DNA of 64,000 bases from Streptomyces sp. RFCAC02 (GTDB lineage Bacteria; Actinomycetota; Actinomycetes; Streptomycetales; Streptomycetaceae), in assembly GCF_004193175.1 (NCBI RefSeq), contig NZ_SAUH01000001.1, positions 248,001-312,000 on the forward strand. Direction: 5' to 3'. This document shows positions 44,161 to 52,182 of the stretch, one piece after another. Positions within the stretch are counted from its first letter, which is position 1; every line of letters begins with the position of its first letter. The position numbers and the translations under genes are program-made. Under the pieces are notes generated by a model. The model did no database searches and was not told the DNA's origin. It saw only the letters and a program-made list of their open reading frames with translations.

Positions 44161-44688
44161 ATGACCAGTAACGGCATCGTTGCAGAAGAGGCCCTACAGG
44201 CCGCCTGGGACTCCTACCGATTCCTCAAGAAGCGCACCCCGGCGCAGGAACGCGATCAGGCGCAGCAGCGTGTCCGGGCCGCGATGGAGACGTGCGGCCG
44301 GGAGGAGGTGGCGCGGGCGACGATCCTGCTGATAGGTGCGTTGACCGGCTACGTGGTCAACGAGCAGGCCAGCGTTCCCGAGGAGGACCGTCTTGATCCA
44401 CTGAGCGACCTGATCCCGGCGGTGATCCGCAGGTTGCCGAGCTTCCGCATGGCGGACCCGGGGCAGGTGCCGATGGTCACCGGCGTGCTGATGGCCGCAG
44501 CCATGGGGATGGACGCGGTGGCCTGGCGGGATCAGTACGGGCCGATCCCGCCGAAGGAGAGTCTGATCCACGGCTTCGTTCTGTGGCTGTTGGCCGACCT
44601 CATCGACAGCTTGACCGAACGCCCCGGGTTCACCGACGAGCTTGTGCGGGAGATTCTCAGCAGCGGCCCGCCGGGGCAGTCTGAGTAA
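44161..44688 (+). CDS. Hypothetical helical protein
   Basis: The 175 residues start MTSNGIVAEEALQAAWDSYR and are rich in amphipathic helices (RVRAAMETCGREEVARATIL). A more hydrophobic segment, GVLMAAAMGMDAVAW, lies near 115, then an HGFVLWLLADLIDSL segment. No signal peptide or catalytic motif. I do not recognise a family. It stands alone on this strand after the IS-damaged region. Confidence 0.6.
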   Translation: MTSNGIVAEEALQAAWDSYRFLKKRTPAQERDQAQQRVRAAMETCGREEVARATILLIGALTGYVVNEQASVPEEDRLDPLSDLIPAVIRRLPSFRMADPGQVPMVTGVLMAAAMGMDAVAWRDQYGPIPPKESLIHGFVLWLLADLIDSLTERPGFTDELVREILSSGPPGQSE

Positions 44689-44850
44689 CGGGCTCGGGCC
44701 GGGCGGCATCGGCTTGGTCCACCCACCCTGTGCAGCCCTTCGTGCAGGCGGCGCCAGCGTCACGCTCGCGCTGGCGCCCCCGCCCGATCGATGGCACCGT
44801 CACGCAGAAGGGACGTCCCCGTGCCTGAACCTCCAATCCGGAGGGACCGT

Positions 44851-45249
44851 GTGGGGTCACTCGATGAGGCACCGACGGCGTTGTTCGTCTACGGCACGCT
44901 GCGCTGCGCCCCCGTGCTGCAGGGACTGATACGCCGAACACCATGCGGCGTCCACGACAGTGCACCGGGTTGGCGGGTAGCCCGTCTCGCCGACCGGGTC
45001 TACCCGGGACTCGTCCCCGGCGGCGGGGCGGCCTCCGGTCTCGTGTTGACCGACCTCACGCCGCCCGAGTGGCGGACGCTGGACGACTTCGAGGACGCGC
45101 ACTACGCGCTCCATCCCCTCAGGCTGGCCAGCGGCCGGCACGCCGTGGCGTACGTCTGGACGGCCCTCGACGAAGTCCTGACCACGGGCTGGGACCTACG
45201 GCACTTCGAGCAGCAGCATCTCACTGCGTACATCGCGCGCTTCCGGTAG
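44851..45249 (+). CDS. Gamma-glutamylcyclotransferase-like (AIG2) protein
   Basis: This 132-residue protein has the family's binding-loop motif FVYGTLRCAPVLQGLI near residue 12, then VYPGLVPGGGAASGLVL and LDDFEDAHYALHPLRL, with the catalytic-type Glu in FED. AIG2-like enzymes release 5-oxoproline from gamma-glutamyl amines. GTG at 44851 preceded by GGAGGGACC was chosen over GTG at 44821. Confidence 0.85.
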   Translation: MGSLDEAPTALFVYGTLRCAPVLQGLIRRTPCGVHDSAPGWRVARLADRVYPGLVPGGGAASGLVLTDLTPPEWRTLDDFEDAHYALHPLRLASGRHAVAYVWTALDEVLTTGWDLRHFEQQHLTAYIARFR

Positions 45250-45331
45250 CACCGCCAGCACCGAGACATCGAGGCGGCTTCGCTACTGGCGGGCGATCGA
45301 GGCACTCCGCAGATCACCCTACGATGATTCC

Positions 45332-45964
45332 GTGACCGAGACACTACCCTCTGTCAATTTCGAGTTGTGGGACGTCCGCGGGCTCCGCCTCCAGGAGGTA
45401 CCCGCTCCGCAGCTCACGACAGAGCACGAGGCGGCCAGAGACCTGCTGTGGGACAAGGCGGTCCTGGCCAATCCGCACCTGTTCGATGGTCCGGTGGTGG
45501 CCTGCGCGGGTATCGAGTGGGAAGGGCCGGCCGACCTCCTGGTGTCCTGGGCACGGGTCACCTACCGGCACTACGTGCTGCGTCGGGTCCCGGGCTGCAC
45601 GTCCTGGCTGCCGTCGATGTTCGTGAACATCGTTCAGCCGACGGTCGACGGACGCGTGCTGGTGGCGCGGATGTCTTCCGCCACGGCCGCCCCGGGCCGC
45701 TGGCAGCTCCCCGGTGGGTCCTTGGAGCCGCCGGGGCCGGGGCAGGGCCTTGACGAGGCTGAGGTCCGCAGCCACGCCGCACGGGAGCTGCTGGAGGAGA
45801 CCGGCCTCGATCGAGAGAGTGGGGAGCTGGTCCTGTGGGCGGTGACCCGGTGTCAGCACCGGAGCATCAGCATGGTCTACCTGGCCCCGCCGAGCCCAGA
45901 GGCGCTCCTGCGTGACCGCAGCTGCGCCACCTTCTACCGCCCAGAGCCGCGCAGTTCGCGGTGA
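45332..45964 (+). CDS. NUDIX hydrolase
   Basis: In this 210-residue protein the Nudix box runs GGSLEPPGPG, then ARELLEETGL near residues 127-158, stretched slightly between the first Gly and the REUxEExGU part. The N-terminal 80 residues are unlike simple NUDIX proteins and contain GPADLLVSWARVTYRHYVLR. The C-terminal end after VYLAPPSPEALLRDR is short and Cys/Arg-rich and may be frame-damaged. Start GTG at 45332; the substrate nucleotide is unknown. Confidence 0.8.
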   Translation: MTETLPSVNFELWDVRGLRLQEVPAPQLTTEHEAARDLLWDKAVLANPHLFDGPVVACAGIEWEGPADLLVSWARVTYRHYVLRRVPGCTSWLPSMFVNIVQPTVDGRVLVARMSSATAAPGRWQLPGGSLEPPGPGQGLDEAEVRSHAARELLEETGLDRESGELVLWAVTRCQHRSISMVYLAPPSPEALLRDRSCATFYRPEPRSSR

Positions 45965-45991
45965 CCTCCCGTGGCCGTCGACGGCAGTTCG

Positions 45992-46606
45992 TCAACCCTC
46001 CGCACTGCCTCTTCCGGGCAGAGGCAGCTCCGCGATGGTCACGGCGGTCCAGAACATCGGCTCCGGAGCCTTATCGGGAGGCTGGTCCTCCATCCAGGTG
46101 ACGATCGCGCTCGCCTGCTCGTAGGTGTCCAATAACCCGACGGCGTTCGGACGAATCCCCAAGGTCTCCCAGACCTCCCGCTCGTAGCTGTGGCACAGCC
46201 AGGAGTGGAACTCCGACAGCGCCCACCCCAGGCCGACGACTTCGAACCCCAGCAGCCGAGCATCCCCCGGCATGGGCGCCGCGGTGGCCAGCAACTGAAA
46301 AGGACCGAAGTCGGTGGTGGCGTCAGTCGGGGTGGAGTCGGCCGACTCCACCTCCAGCAGTGCTTGGGCGTCGGCGGGGCGCAGGCCAACCGTCAGCAGC
46401 CGCGGCCTCGGGTCCAGTGCGGCCCCCACCCACCCGGCGTCCTCAGGCGTCAGGAACCAGCTGTAGAACTCCGGTCGCGGCGTATCGTCCAGGCACCGGC
46501 TTACGGTGAGGAACTCCGCCGGTATCAGCTGCTGCTCCTGCCATTGGTTACGCGGCACCGCACGAGCCAGGACATAGCCGCCGACGATGGTGTGAGCATC
46601 AGACAC
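45992..46606 (-). CDS. Hypothetical protein
   Basis: This 204-residue protein begins VSDAHTIVGGYVLARAVPRN and includes YSWFLTPEDAGWVGAALDPR, LLGFEVVGLGWALSEFHSWL and WMEDQPPDKAPEPMFW. Many Trp and conserved-looking positions suggest a globular protein of a Streptomyces-restricted family. It lies directly downstream of the GNAT gene on the same strand (42 bases) and may be co-transcribed with it. Function unknown. Confidence 0.65.
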   Translation of the reverse strand: MSDAHTIVGGYVLARAVPRNQWQEQQLIPAEFLTVSRCLDDTPRPEFYSWFLTPEDAGWVGAALDPRPRLLTVGLRPADAQALLEVESADSTPTDATTDFGPFQLLATAAPMPGDARLLGFEVVGLGWALSEFHSWLCHSYEREVWETLGIRPNAVGLLDTYEQASAIVTWMEDQPPDKAPEPMFWTAVTIAELPLPGRGSAEG

Positions 46607-46648
46607 GAAGAAGAGTCTCCGGCTGCCGGCACTCGGACGCCAGCGATT

Positions 46649-47248
46649 TCAGCGTGTCGGCGCGCGCCCCGTGGCCTCGGTCGAGCCAGAAGTCGAAGCA
46701 TCGAGAGTGCCGCCCGCCGCTGTCGGGGAGCGCAGAGCGTGCCAGGGCAGCGGCTTGGCCAGGGCGCGGTTGATGTCCTCGTTCCGTCCGGGCACGTAGG
46801 GGGCGATTGGGCGGTAGCCGAAGCTCTTGTAGAGGGCGAGCGCGGCGCGGTTCTCGCGGCCGGTCTCCAGCATGACGCGGGTAGCGCCGGCGCGGGCGGC
46901 ACTGGCTTCCAGGTGGGTGAGCACCTGTCGGCCCAGTGCCTGTCCCCGGGCGTCCGGGTGGACGTACATCCGCTTGATCTCGGCAGTGCCGGGGCTGAGG
47001 GTGTGCCACCCGCCGCAGGCGATGGCCTGGGCCGTCGGGCCGGGTTGGGCGATGACGAACTCCCCGGCCGGCGGGGCGAACTCGCTGGACGGGGTGTCGT
47101 CGGGGCTGTCGGCGAAGCCGTACGACGCGCGCTGCTCAACGTGCAACGCGCGGGTGAGGCGGCGAGCCTCGGGATGGTCGTATGGAACGACGACCAGCGC
47201 TGCCGGGGGAAGGGCGGCTGGCCGGGTGACGGGCGAGGGCTGGGTCAT
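46649..47248 (-). CDS. GNAT-family N-acetyltransferase
   Basis: This 199-residue protein has IKRMYVHPDARGQALGRQVL near residue 90 as the acetyl-CoA pyrophosphate loop (RGQALG). RVMLETGRENRAALALYKSF and FGYRPIAPY follow, the GNAT C-terminal pattern. The acceptor is unknown. ATG at 47248 overlaps the stop of the upstream regulator fragment (ATGA), so the gene once followed a TPR regulator in an operon. The Thr/Ser-rich tail is disordered. Confidence 0.88.
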   Translation of the reverse strand: MTQPSPVTRPAALPPAALVVVPYDHPEARRLTRALHVEQRASYGFADSPDDTPSSEFAPPAGEFVIAQPGPTAQAIACGGWHTLSPGTAEIKRMYVHPDARGQALGRQVLTHLEASAARAGATRVMLETGRENRAALALYKSFGYRPIAPYVPGRNEDINRALAKPLPWHALRSPTAAGGTLDASTSGSTEATGRAPTR

Positions 47249-47680
47249 GCCCCTGATAGTGCCGCGCTCACCGCTTCCAACGCATCGGCTCGGTCGGGCC
47301 CGCGCAGCCGCCTGCCAGCGTGGCGGCCGAGGTGCTCCACGAGTTGCCGGCAGCGGATGGACTGCCAGGTGGGGGATGTGGCCGGCCAGGTGCGTGAGAG
47401 TGGCGGTGGCAGCGTTCGCGTCGCGGGCCAGGAGATGGGCTCGAGCAAGGTGGGTTCCGTGCAGGACGGCGGAGCGCAGGTACCCGCCGCGGGGCGCCTG
47501 CTCAGCCAGGGGAGCCAGCAGGCCGGTCGCTTCGGCCAGGAGCCGGCGGGCGCGGGAGGGGTGGACTTGGGCAAGGTCGACGAGCGCGGCTCCCGATTCG
47601 GCGTCGACCTAGTGCTGGCTGAGGTAGTACAACGGCTGTTCCAGCACGTCGATTCGGGTTCCAGGGTGTCCGCGACCGTG
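47245..47680 (-). pseudogene. C-terminal remnant of a TPR-type regulator
   Basis: One frame gives DAESGAALVDLAQVHPSRAR, LLAEATGLLAPLAEQAPRGG and YLRSAVLHGTHLARAHLLAR. After HIPHL near 47373 the homologous reading moves to another frame: QSIRCRQLVEHLGRHAG. An in-frame TAG precedes VDAES. It is the C-terminal third of an XRE-TPR protein with an extra base and a stop. Its broken upstream end abuts the divergent regulator fragment at 47708. Confidence 0.65.
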
Positions 47681-47707
47681 AGCACCGGTACTGCCGGCCT
47701 CTCGCCG

Positions 47708-48739
47708 ATGCTTCCCGGCTTCGATGATCCCCTCACCATCGTCGCGCAGACACACAGATTGACCACGGCCAACGCCGACACTTCTCTTCTCACGATGGTG
47801 ACCCAGGCGATCGCCGGCATCGTGGCCCGCTACGAGCTTCTCGGACCTCAGCATCTCGCGGGCGAGGCTCGGGTCGTCCGGGAGATGCTGCACGGCGTGC
47901 TCGCCGGCCAGCAGCCCCCGCGCGTGCGGGCAGAGCTGTTCCGGCTCGCCTCTCAAGCAGCGGGACTTCTTGGCTACATGGCCGTCAACGCCGGCGCTCG
48001 ATTTGACGTGGTCGATGCGTACTGCACAGAAGCGGAGAAGTTGGCCCGCGAGGTGGGTGAGGTCTCCATGGAGATGTGGGCGTGCGGCACCCGCTCGCTT
48101 GGCTTGTACTACCACAAGCGCTACCTGGAGGCCGATGACGCCGCAGCGGCCGGGATCGCGCTGGCGCCCGACAATGCTCAGACGATCAGGCTGCTCGTCA
48201 ACGGCCGCTCCCGCGCCCTGGCCCGCCTCTGCGACCGCAGTGGGGCCGAGCAAACCGTCGGACAGGCACTCGAATTGTCCGACCGGCACTCGCTCCCGGA
48301 TGGACTGACCTCGTGCATCAGCTTCGAGCCGTACTCCATGGCCAGAACACTCGCCAACGCCGTCACCACCCGCCTCTCGCTCGGAGACACGGCCGAGGTC
48401 TTGACCCACGCCGAACAGATCGAGGACCTGGTCGAGCAATCACACTCCGAGTGGAGCCGCGCCCTAGTCAGCCTGGACGTGGCGTCCGCCCTGCTCAAGC
48501 AGCGCTCCCCCGAGATCGAGCACGCCATGGCTTTGGGCCGCCGTGCGCTGAGAGCCGGCGCCACCCCACCCATCAAGTCGGTCTGGGAAAGGGCCGCCGA
48601 GCTCTACGAGAGTGCCGAGCAGTGGCACGACGAGCCCGATGTGGGGGACTATGCCGAGGAACTGCGCACCTGGCGGTCACAGCAAATCGGGATGGCCACC
48701 ATCGGCTCGCACGCACAGGTCGCACCCGACCGACCTTGA
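47708..48739 (+). CDS. TPR-type regulator lacking its HTH domain
   Basis: The 343 residues match the sensor half of Streptomyces XRE/TPR regulators: IVAQTHRLTTANADTSLLTM near residue 10, then VREMLHGVLAGQQPPRVRAE, GLLGYMAVNAGARFDVVDAY and ISFEPYSMARTLANAVTTRL. The N-terminal DNA-binding domain expected just upstream is absent; the DNA there belongs to the divergent remnant at 47245-47680. ATG at 47708 is a guess, since the frame is open further left. It precedes a 2H gene, as in cluster 1. Confidence 0.65.
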   Translation: MLPGFDDPLTIVAQTHRLTTANADTSLLTMVTQAIAGIVARYELLGPQHLAGEARVVREMLHGVLAGQQPPRVRAELFRLASQAAGLLGYMAVNAGARFDVVDAYCTEAEKLAREVGEVSMEMWACGTRSLGLYYHKRYLEADDAAAAGIALAPDNAQTIRLLVNGRSRALARLCDRSGAEQTVGQALELSDRHSLPDGLTSCISFEPYSMARTLANAVTTRLSLGDTAEVLTHAEQIEDLVEQSHSEWSRALVSLDVASALLKQRSPEIEHAMALGRRALRAGATPPIKSVWERAAELYESAEQWHDEPDVGDYAEELRTWRSQQIGMATIGSHAQVAPDRP

Positions 48740-48747
48740 GGAGCTAC

Positions 48748-49484
48748 GTGACGCCCGAGCTGGACGTCGATTCGGGGGCCTTCCCCAGCGCACCACCGGC
48801 CGACCTCGACGACCCAGGGGTGATTGTCGAGCACGACTGGCGTTCCTTCCAGGCGGTCGAGCGCATGAGCAACCACTGGGATCGACCTGGATGGTCGGAT
48901 AGGCGACGCACGTACTACTGGATGCTGACCTTCTCGAACGCCATCGAACTGTCGCGCCGGGCGGAGCACTGCCAGGAGGCACTCCAGCACCTGGGTATGG
49001 ACCCAGTCCCCGCCGACGGGCTCCACGTGACCATGCTGCGTGTCGGCGACATCGACCGCGTATCGCAGGCACAGGTCGAGCACCTGCTCAACATGGCCGA
49101 GAAGATGCCCGTCAGCGAGTTCGAGCTGCTCGCCCACCCCCTCACCGGCTCACGAGGCGCCGTCCGGTTCAGCCTCTCCCCTGGCGACCACTCATCCACC
49201 TCCACGCCGCCCTCAGCACCGCCGGCCAGCAGGCTCGCGTCCCCGGCGGCCGGGCGACGAGTGCGTTCCGGCCCCACCTGGGCGTCGCCTACAACAACCG
49301 GCAACGGCCGGCAGCTTCCGTCGTCGACGCGGTCTCACGACTTCGCTCGCTGCCCCCGGTCGCTCTCGTGATCAGGTCAGTGGACCTCGTTGAACTGCGC
49401 CGCCAGGGCAGGGCCTACCGGTGGGAGACGGCCCGCTCGCTCCACCTGCGGCCCGCAACGCCTCAGTCGACTGCTTCTCCGTAG
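48748..49484 (+). pseudogene. 2'-5' RNA ligase-like protein, frameshifted
   Basis: GTG at 48748 follows GAGGAG. The first 145 residues include FLPGG-type neighbours and the first 2H motif LHVTMLRVGD near residue 94. At a CCCC run (49178-49181) the homologous frame moves back one base: IHLHAALSTAGQQARVP, FRPHLGVAYNN (second motif, H-L-G) and then SVDLVELRRQGRAYRWE to a TAG at 49482-49484. One missing base would explain this. The unshifted frame continues uselessly to 49371. Confidence 0.75.
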
Positions 49485-49547
49485 AGCCCGACCCAAGGGC
49501 TCACGGACTTGCAAGGGGCAAGCGCCCGGTCGCACGTTGGCCTAAGA

Positions 49548-49567
49548 ATCCGCGGGAACCCGCGGAT
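49548..49567. repeat. 20-bp near-perfect palindrome in a gene-poor stretch
   Basis: ATCCGCGGG and CCCGCGGAT face each other across AA. It is the one distinctive element in 49485-50239. That stretch otherwise has only unconvincing open frames on both strands, including a plus-strand frame from 50077 with MTSPPVVRMVVTVVGVAATD that might be a decayed small protein. The palindrome's role is unknown. Confidence 0.4.
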
Positions 49568-50239
49568 CCGGTTGATGGTCTCGGCGAGCGAACCCAGCTC
49601 GTCAACGCTGAGCGCCGGACCGTTCAGGCAGCCGAAGTTCTCCTGGAGCTGGGCAGCCAAAGACGACGGACGCGATGGATCCAGAGTTCTCCGAAGCTCC
49701 GGTCCTGCACCGGTCCGGCAGTTGTCGGGGGCACCCTCGTCTCCTCGCGCTCGATACGCCCTGCGGCGTGGCCGGAATCTCGCTTCCACCATGACGGAAA
49801 CCCCGTGGCACCGGTCACGGAACCGTGGCCACTTCTTCGCCACTTGCACCGGAAGATCGAATGGCTACGGCCAAAGGAAACGTCGCAAAGCGGCACATAG
49901 TGACCGCTCGTTGACGTCTCATCGCAGCCGAAGTGACCACTAAGTGGCCACGGAATGGCATAGCGGTGCGGAGCGATTCCCGTCACCGTGGTGATGCTGG
50001 CGCCTGCACTCTCCGGGCTTGGGGAGGGAGCAGGCCTCGGCTGGCCTTCAGCGATTCGCCCGAGGAGTTTCTCGATGACTTCCCCGCCGGTAGTCCGCAT
50101 GGTCGTGACGGTCGTGGGTGTGGCAGCGACCGACGGGACCAGCTGCTTGACGTCCTCGCCCTGGCTGGGAGCTGACCGTCACCCCGGTCGGCAAGCAGTC
50201 CCGGGTCGGCTGCCGTGCCAGGGGAGGATCTGCGCCTGA

Positions 50240-50626
50240 TCCGCGTCCTGCGCAGTTCCGTTCCGCATCGAGTTCGCCACCTCCACCGGTCAGGTGGTGG
50301 TGTGGAAGACCTTCGGTATCCCGCCCCGGCAGATCACGCGACGCAAGGAGACCAGCTCGCTGGAAACGCTGGCCGCCGAGGTCGCCGTTCACCGGCACGA
50401 AGCCCTCCTCCAACACAACCTCGCCCAGCCCCTCACCTCGGCCGCTGTGAAGCACCTGGATGCCGACGCCGTGCGGCTGGAGACCGCCGTCAAGTCCCTG
50501 TCCGATCCAACCAGCATCACCCCGGTCAGCCAGATCCTGCGTCGCGGCACCGTGCCGCCGCAACAGACCGGCTCGCCCCGGACAGGCCACCCCCACACGA
50601 CGCACCGCCAAGGAGTAGCCGCGTGA
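50240..50626 (+). CDS. Hypothetical protein coupled to the FxLD methyltransferase gene
   Basis: The frame from 50240 (after a TGA at 50237) reads FRIEFATSTGQVVVWKTFGI, then RRKETSSLETLAAEVAVHRH and TSAAVKHLDADAVRLETAVK, ending at 50626. There is no good start codon; GTG at 50294 is possible but falls inside the protein-like part, so the gene may be 5'-truncated. Its TGA overlaps the GTG of the methyltransferase (GTGA), and AAGGAG lies within its end. The helical product has no family I recognise. Confidence 0.5.
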   Translation, partial: SASCAVPFRIEFATSTGQVVVWKTFGIPPRQITRRKETSSLETLAAEVAVHRHEALLQHNLAQPLTSAAVKHLDADAVRLETAVKSLSDPTSITPVSQILRRGTVPPQQTGSPRTGHPHTTHRQGVAA

Positions 50627-51879
50627 CTACACTCAGCCCGATGACGACTCAGACCCCCGACCCTGCCCGCATCGATGCCCTGCGCGAGGAGATGATCGCC
50701 GAGCTGCGCAACCTGGGCGCGATCCGCACCGACGCCGTCGAGCGGGCGGTCCGCGGCGTCGGACGGCACCTGTTCATGCCCGAGGAGACGCTGGAGAAGG
50801 CGTACGCCGCCGAACACGCCCTGGTCACCAAGCGGGACGAGAACGGGGTGTCCCTCAGCTCCGTCAGCGCCGCCCGCATCCAGGCGTTCATGCTGGAACA
50901 GGCCTACATCCGCCCCGGCATGCGGGTGCTGGAGATCGGCAGCGGCGGCTACAACGCCGCCCTGATTGCCGAGCTGGTCGGCGAGGACGGCGAGGTCACC
51001 ACGATCGACATCGACGCCGACGTCATCGACCGCGCCAAGAAGCTGCTGCCCGCCGCCGGATACAGCCGGGTGCACGCGCTTGTCGTCGATGGCGCCGACG
51101 GCGAACCAGTCCACGCCCCGTACGACCGGATCGTGGTCACCGTCGAGGCGGCCGATCTCGCCCCGGCCTGGGTAGATCAGCTCGCCGCGCATGGGCGGAT
51201 CGTGGTGCCGCTTCGGCTGCGGGGCCTGACCTGGTCGGTCGCATTCCAGCGCGAGGACACCGAGCTGGTTGCGCGGGACTTCGAGGTCTGCGGGTTTGTG
51301 CCCATGCGAGGAGCCGGTGCCCGCGACGAGCGTCTGGTCGTGCTGCACGACGGTGCGGACGAAGAGGTCGGCCTGCGCCTGGATGAGGGACAGGTCGATG
51401 CCGGGGCGATGCGCAAGGCCCTGGCCGGACCGCGCACCGAGGCATGGTCCTCGGTGACGCTCGGGCTGGGACTGCCGTACGACGACCTGGAGCTCTGGCT
51501 GGTCTCCGCACTGCCCGAGTTCGCGTTGCTGGCCGCGAACCGCGAGGCCCGTGACCGCGGCGTAGTTGCCTCGTGGTCCCGCCGCGGGGTGGCGACGCTC
51601 CTCGACCGCGCTTCGGGGTCCTTCGCCTATCTGACGATGCGCCCGACCACGCCCGAGCGGCAGGTGTTCGAGTTCGGTGCTGTCGGCCATGGCCCCGAGG
51701 CCGCCAAGACCGCCGAGACGCTGGTCGCTCAGATCCGTACGTGGGACTGCGACCACCGTGGCCACAAGCCCGAGCTGAGGGCCTTCCCGGCCGGTACCGG
51801 TGACCAGCAGTTGCCCACCGGGGCGGTGCTGGAGCGGACCGCCTTCCGCTTCACGATCTCCTGGCCCGCGCGAGACTGA
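50623..51879 (+). CDS. FxLD-system protein-isoaspartate-type methyltransferase, cluster 2
   Basis: The 418 residues are related to protein-L-isoaspartate O-methyltransferase: VERAVRGVGRHLFMPEETLE near residue 40, ISSVSAARIQAF-type segment, SAM-binding RVLEIGSGGYNAALIAELVG near 101, EVTTIDIDADV and PYDRIVVTVEAADLAPAW. The C-terminal 200 residues are specific to lanthipeptide systems (CGFVPMRGAGARDERLV). It methylates Asp of the modified precursor to drive isoaspartate formation. GTG at 50623 has AAGGAG 7 bases upstream; ATG at 50641 is an alternative. It corresponds to the C-terminal half of the fusion at 31157. Confidence 0.93.
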   Translation: MTTLSPMTTQTPDPARIDALREEMIAELRNLGAIRTDAVERAVRGVGRHLFMPEETLEKAYAAEHALVTKRDENGVSLSSVSAARIQAFMLEQAYIRPGMRVLEIGSGGYNAALIAELVGEDGEVTTIDIDADVIDRAKKLLPAAGYSRVHALVVDGADGEPVHAPYDRIVVTVEAADLAPAWVDQLAAHGRIVVPLRLRGLTWSVAFQREDTELVARDFEVCGFVPMRGAGARDERLVVLHDGADEEVGLRLDEGQVDAGAMRKALAGPRTEAWSSVTLGLGLPYDDLELWLVSALPEFALLAANREARDRGVVASWSRRGVATLLDRASGSFAYLTMRPTTPERQVFEFGAVGHGPEAAKTAETLVAQIRTWDCDHRGHKPELRAFPAGTGDQQLPTGAVLERTAFRFTISWPARD

Positions 51880-51934
51880 CGTCCTGGCAGGTCAGGTGCA
51901 GGTGCACATCCATCACGAATCCCTGGAGGGGACA

Positions 51935-52090
51935 GTGGACACCGTTGGACTGAGCACTACCGACAGCGACTTCGACTTGGACGTGACCTTCGCAGAGAAG
52001 GGCTCGGTCATCGCGGAGCTGATGAACAAGACCAGCGACAACTGCGGCAGCACCAGCGAGAGCGCCTGCGCCGGCTGCATCACCGACTGA
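51935..52090 (+). CDS. FxLD-family lanthipeptide precursor, cluster 2
   Basis: The 51 residues include the leader motif F13-D14-L15-D16 within DSDFDLDVTFAEKGS, the standard FxLD signature. The putative core NKTSDNCGSTSESACAGC holds three Cys (37, 45, 48) and several Ser/Thr, with Asp35-Asn36 as a possible isoaspartate site. GTG at 51935 follows GGAGGGG. It lies between the methyltransferase and LanB genes. The core is unlike that of the peptide at 26505, so the two clusters should make different products. Confidence 0.88.
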   Translation: MDTVGLSTTDSDFDLDVTFAEKGSVIAELMNKTSDNCGSTSESACAGCITD

Positions 52091-52182
52091 TCAGCGTGAC
52101 CCCAGGCCCGGTGCCGCGCCCCCGTCCCATGGGGTCCGGCACCGGGCCGATCACGTCACACAAGGGGGAGGGGCACCTACGG

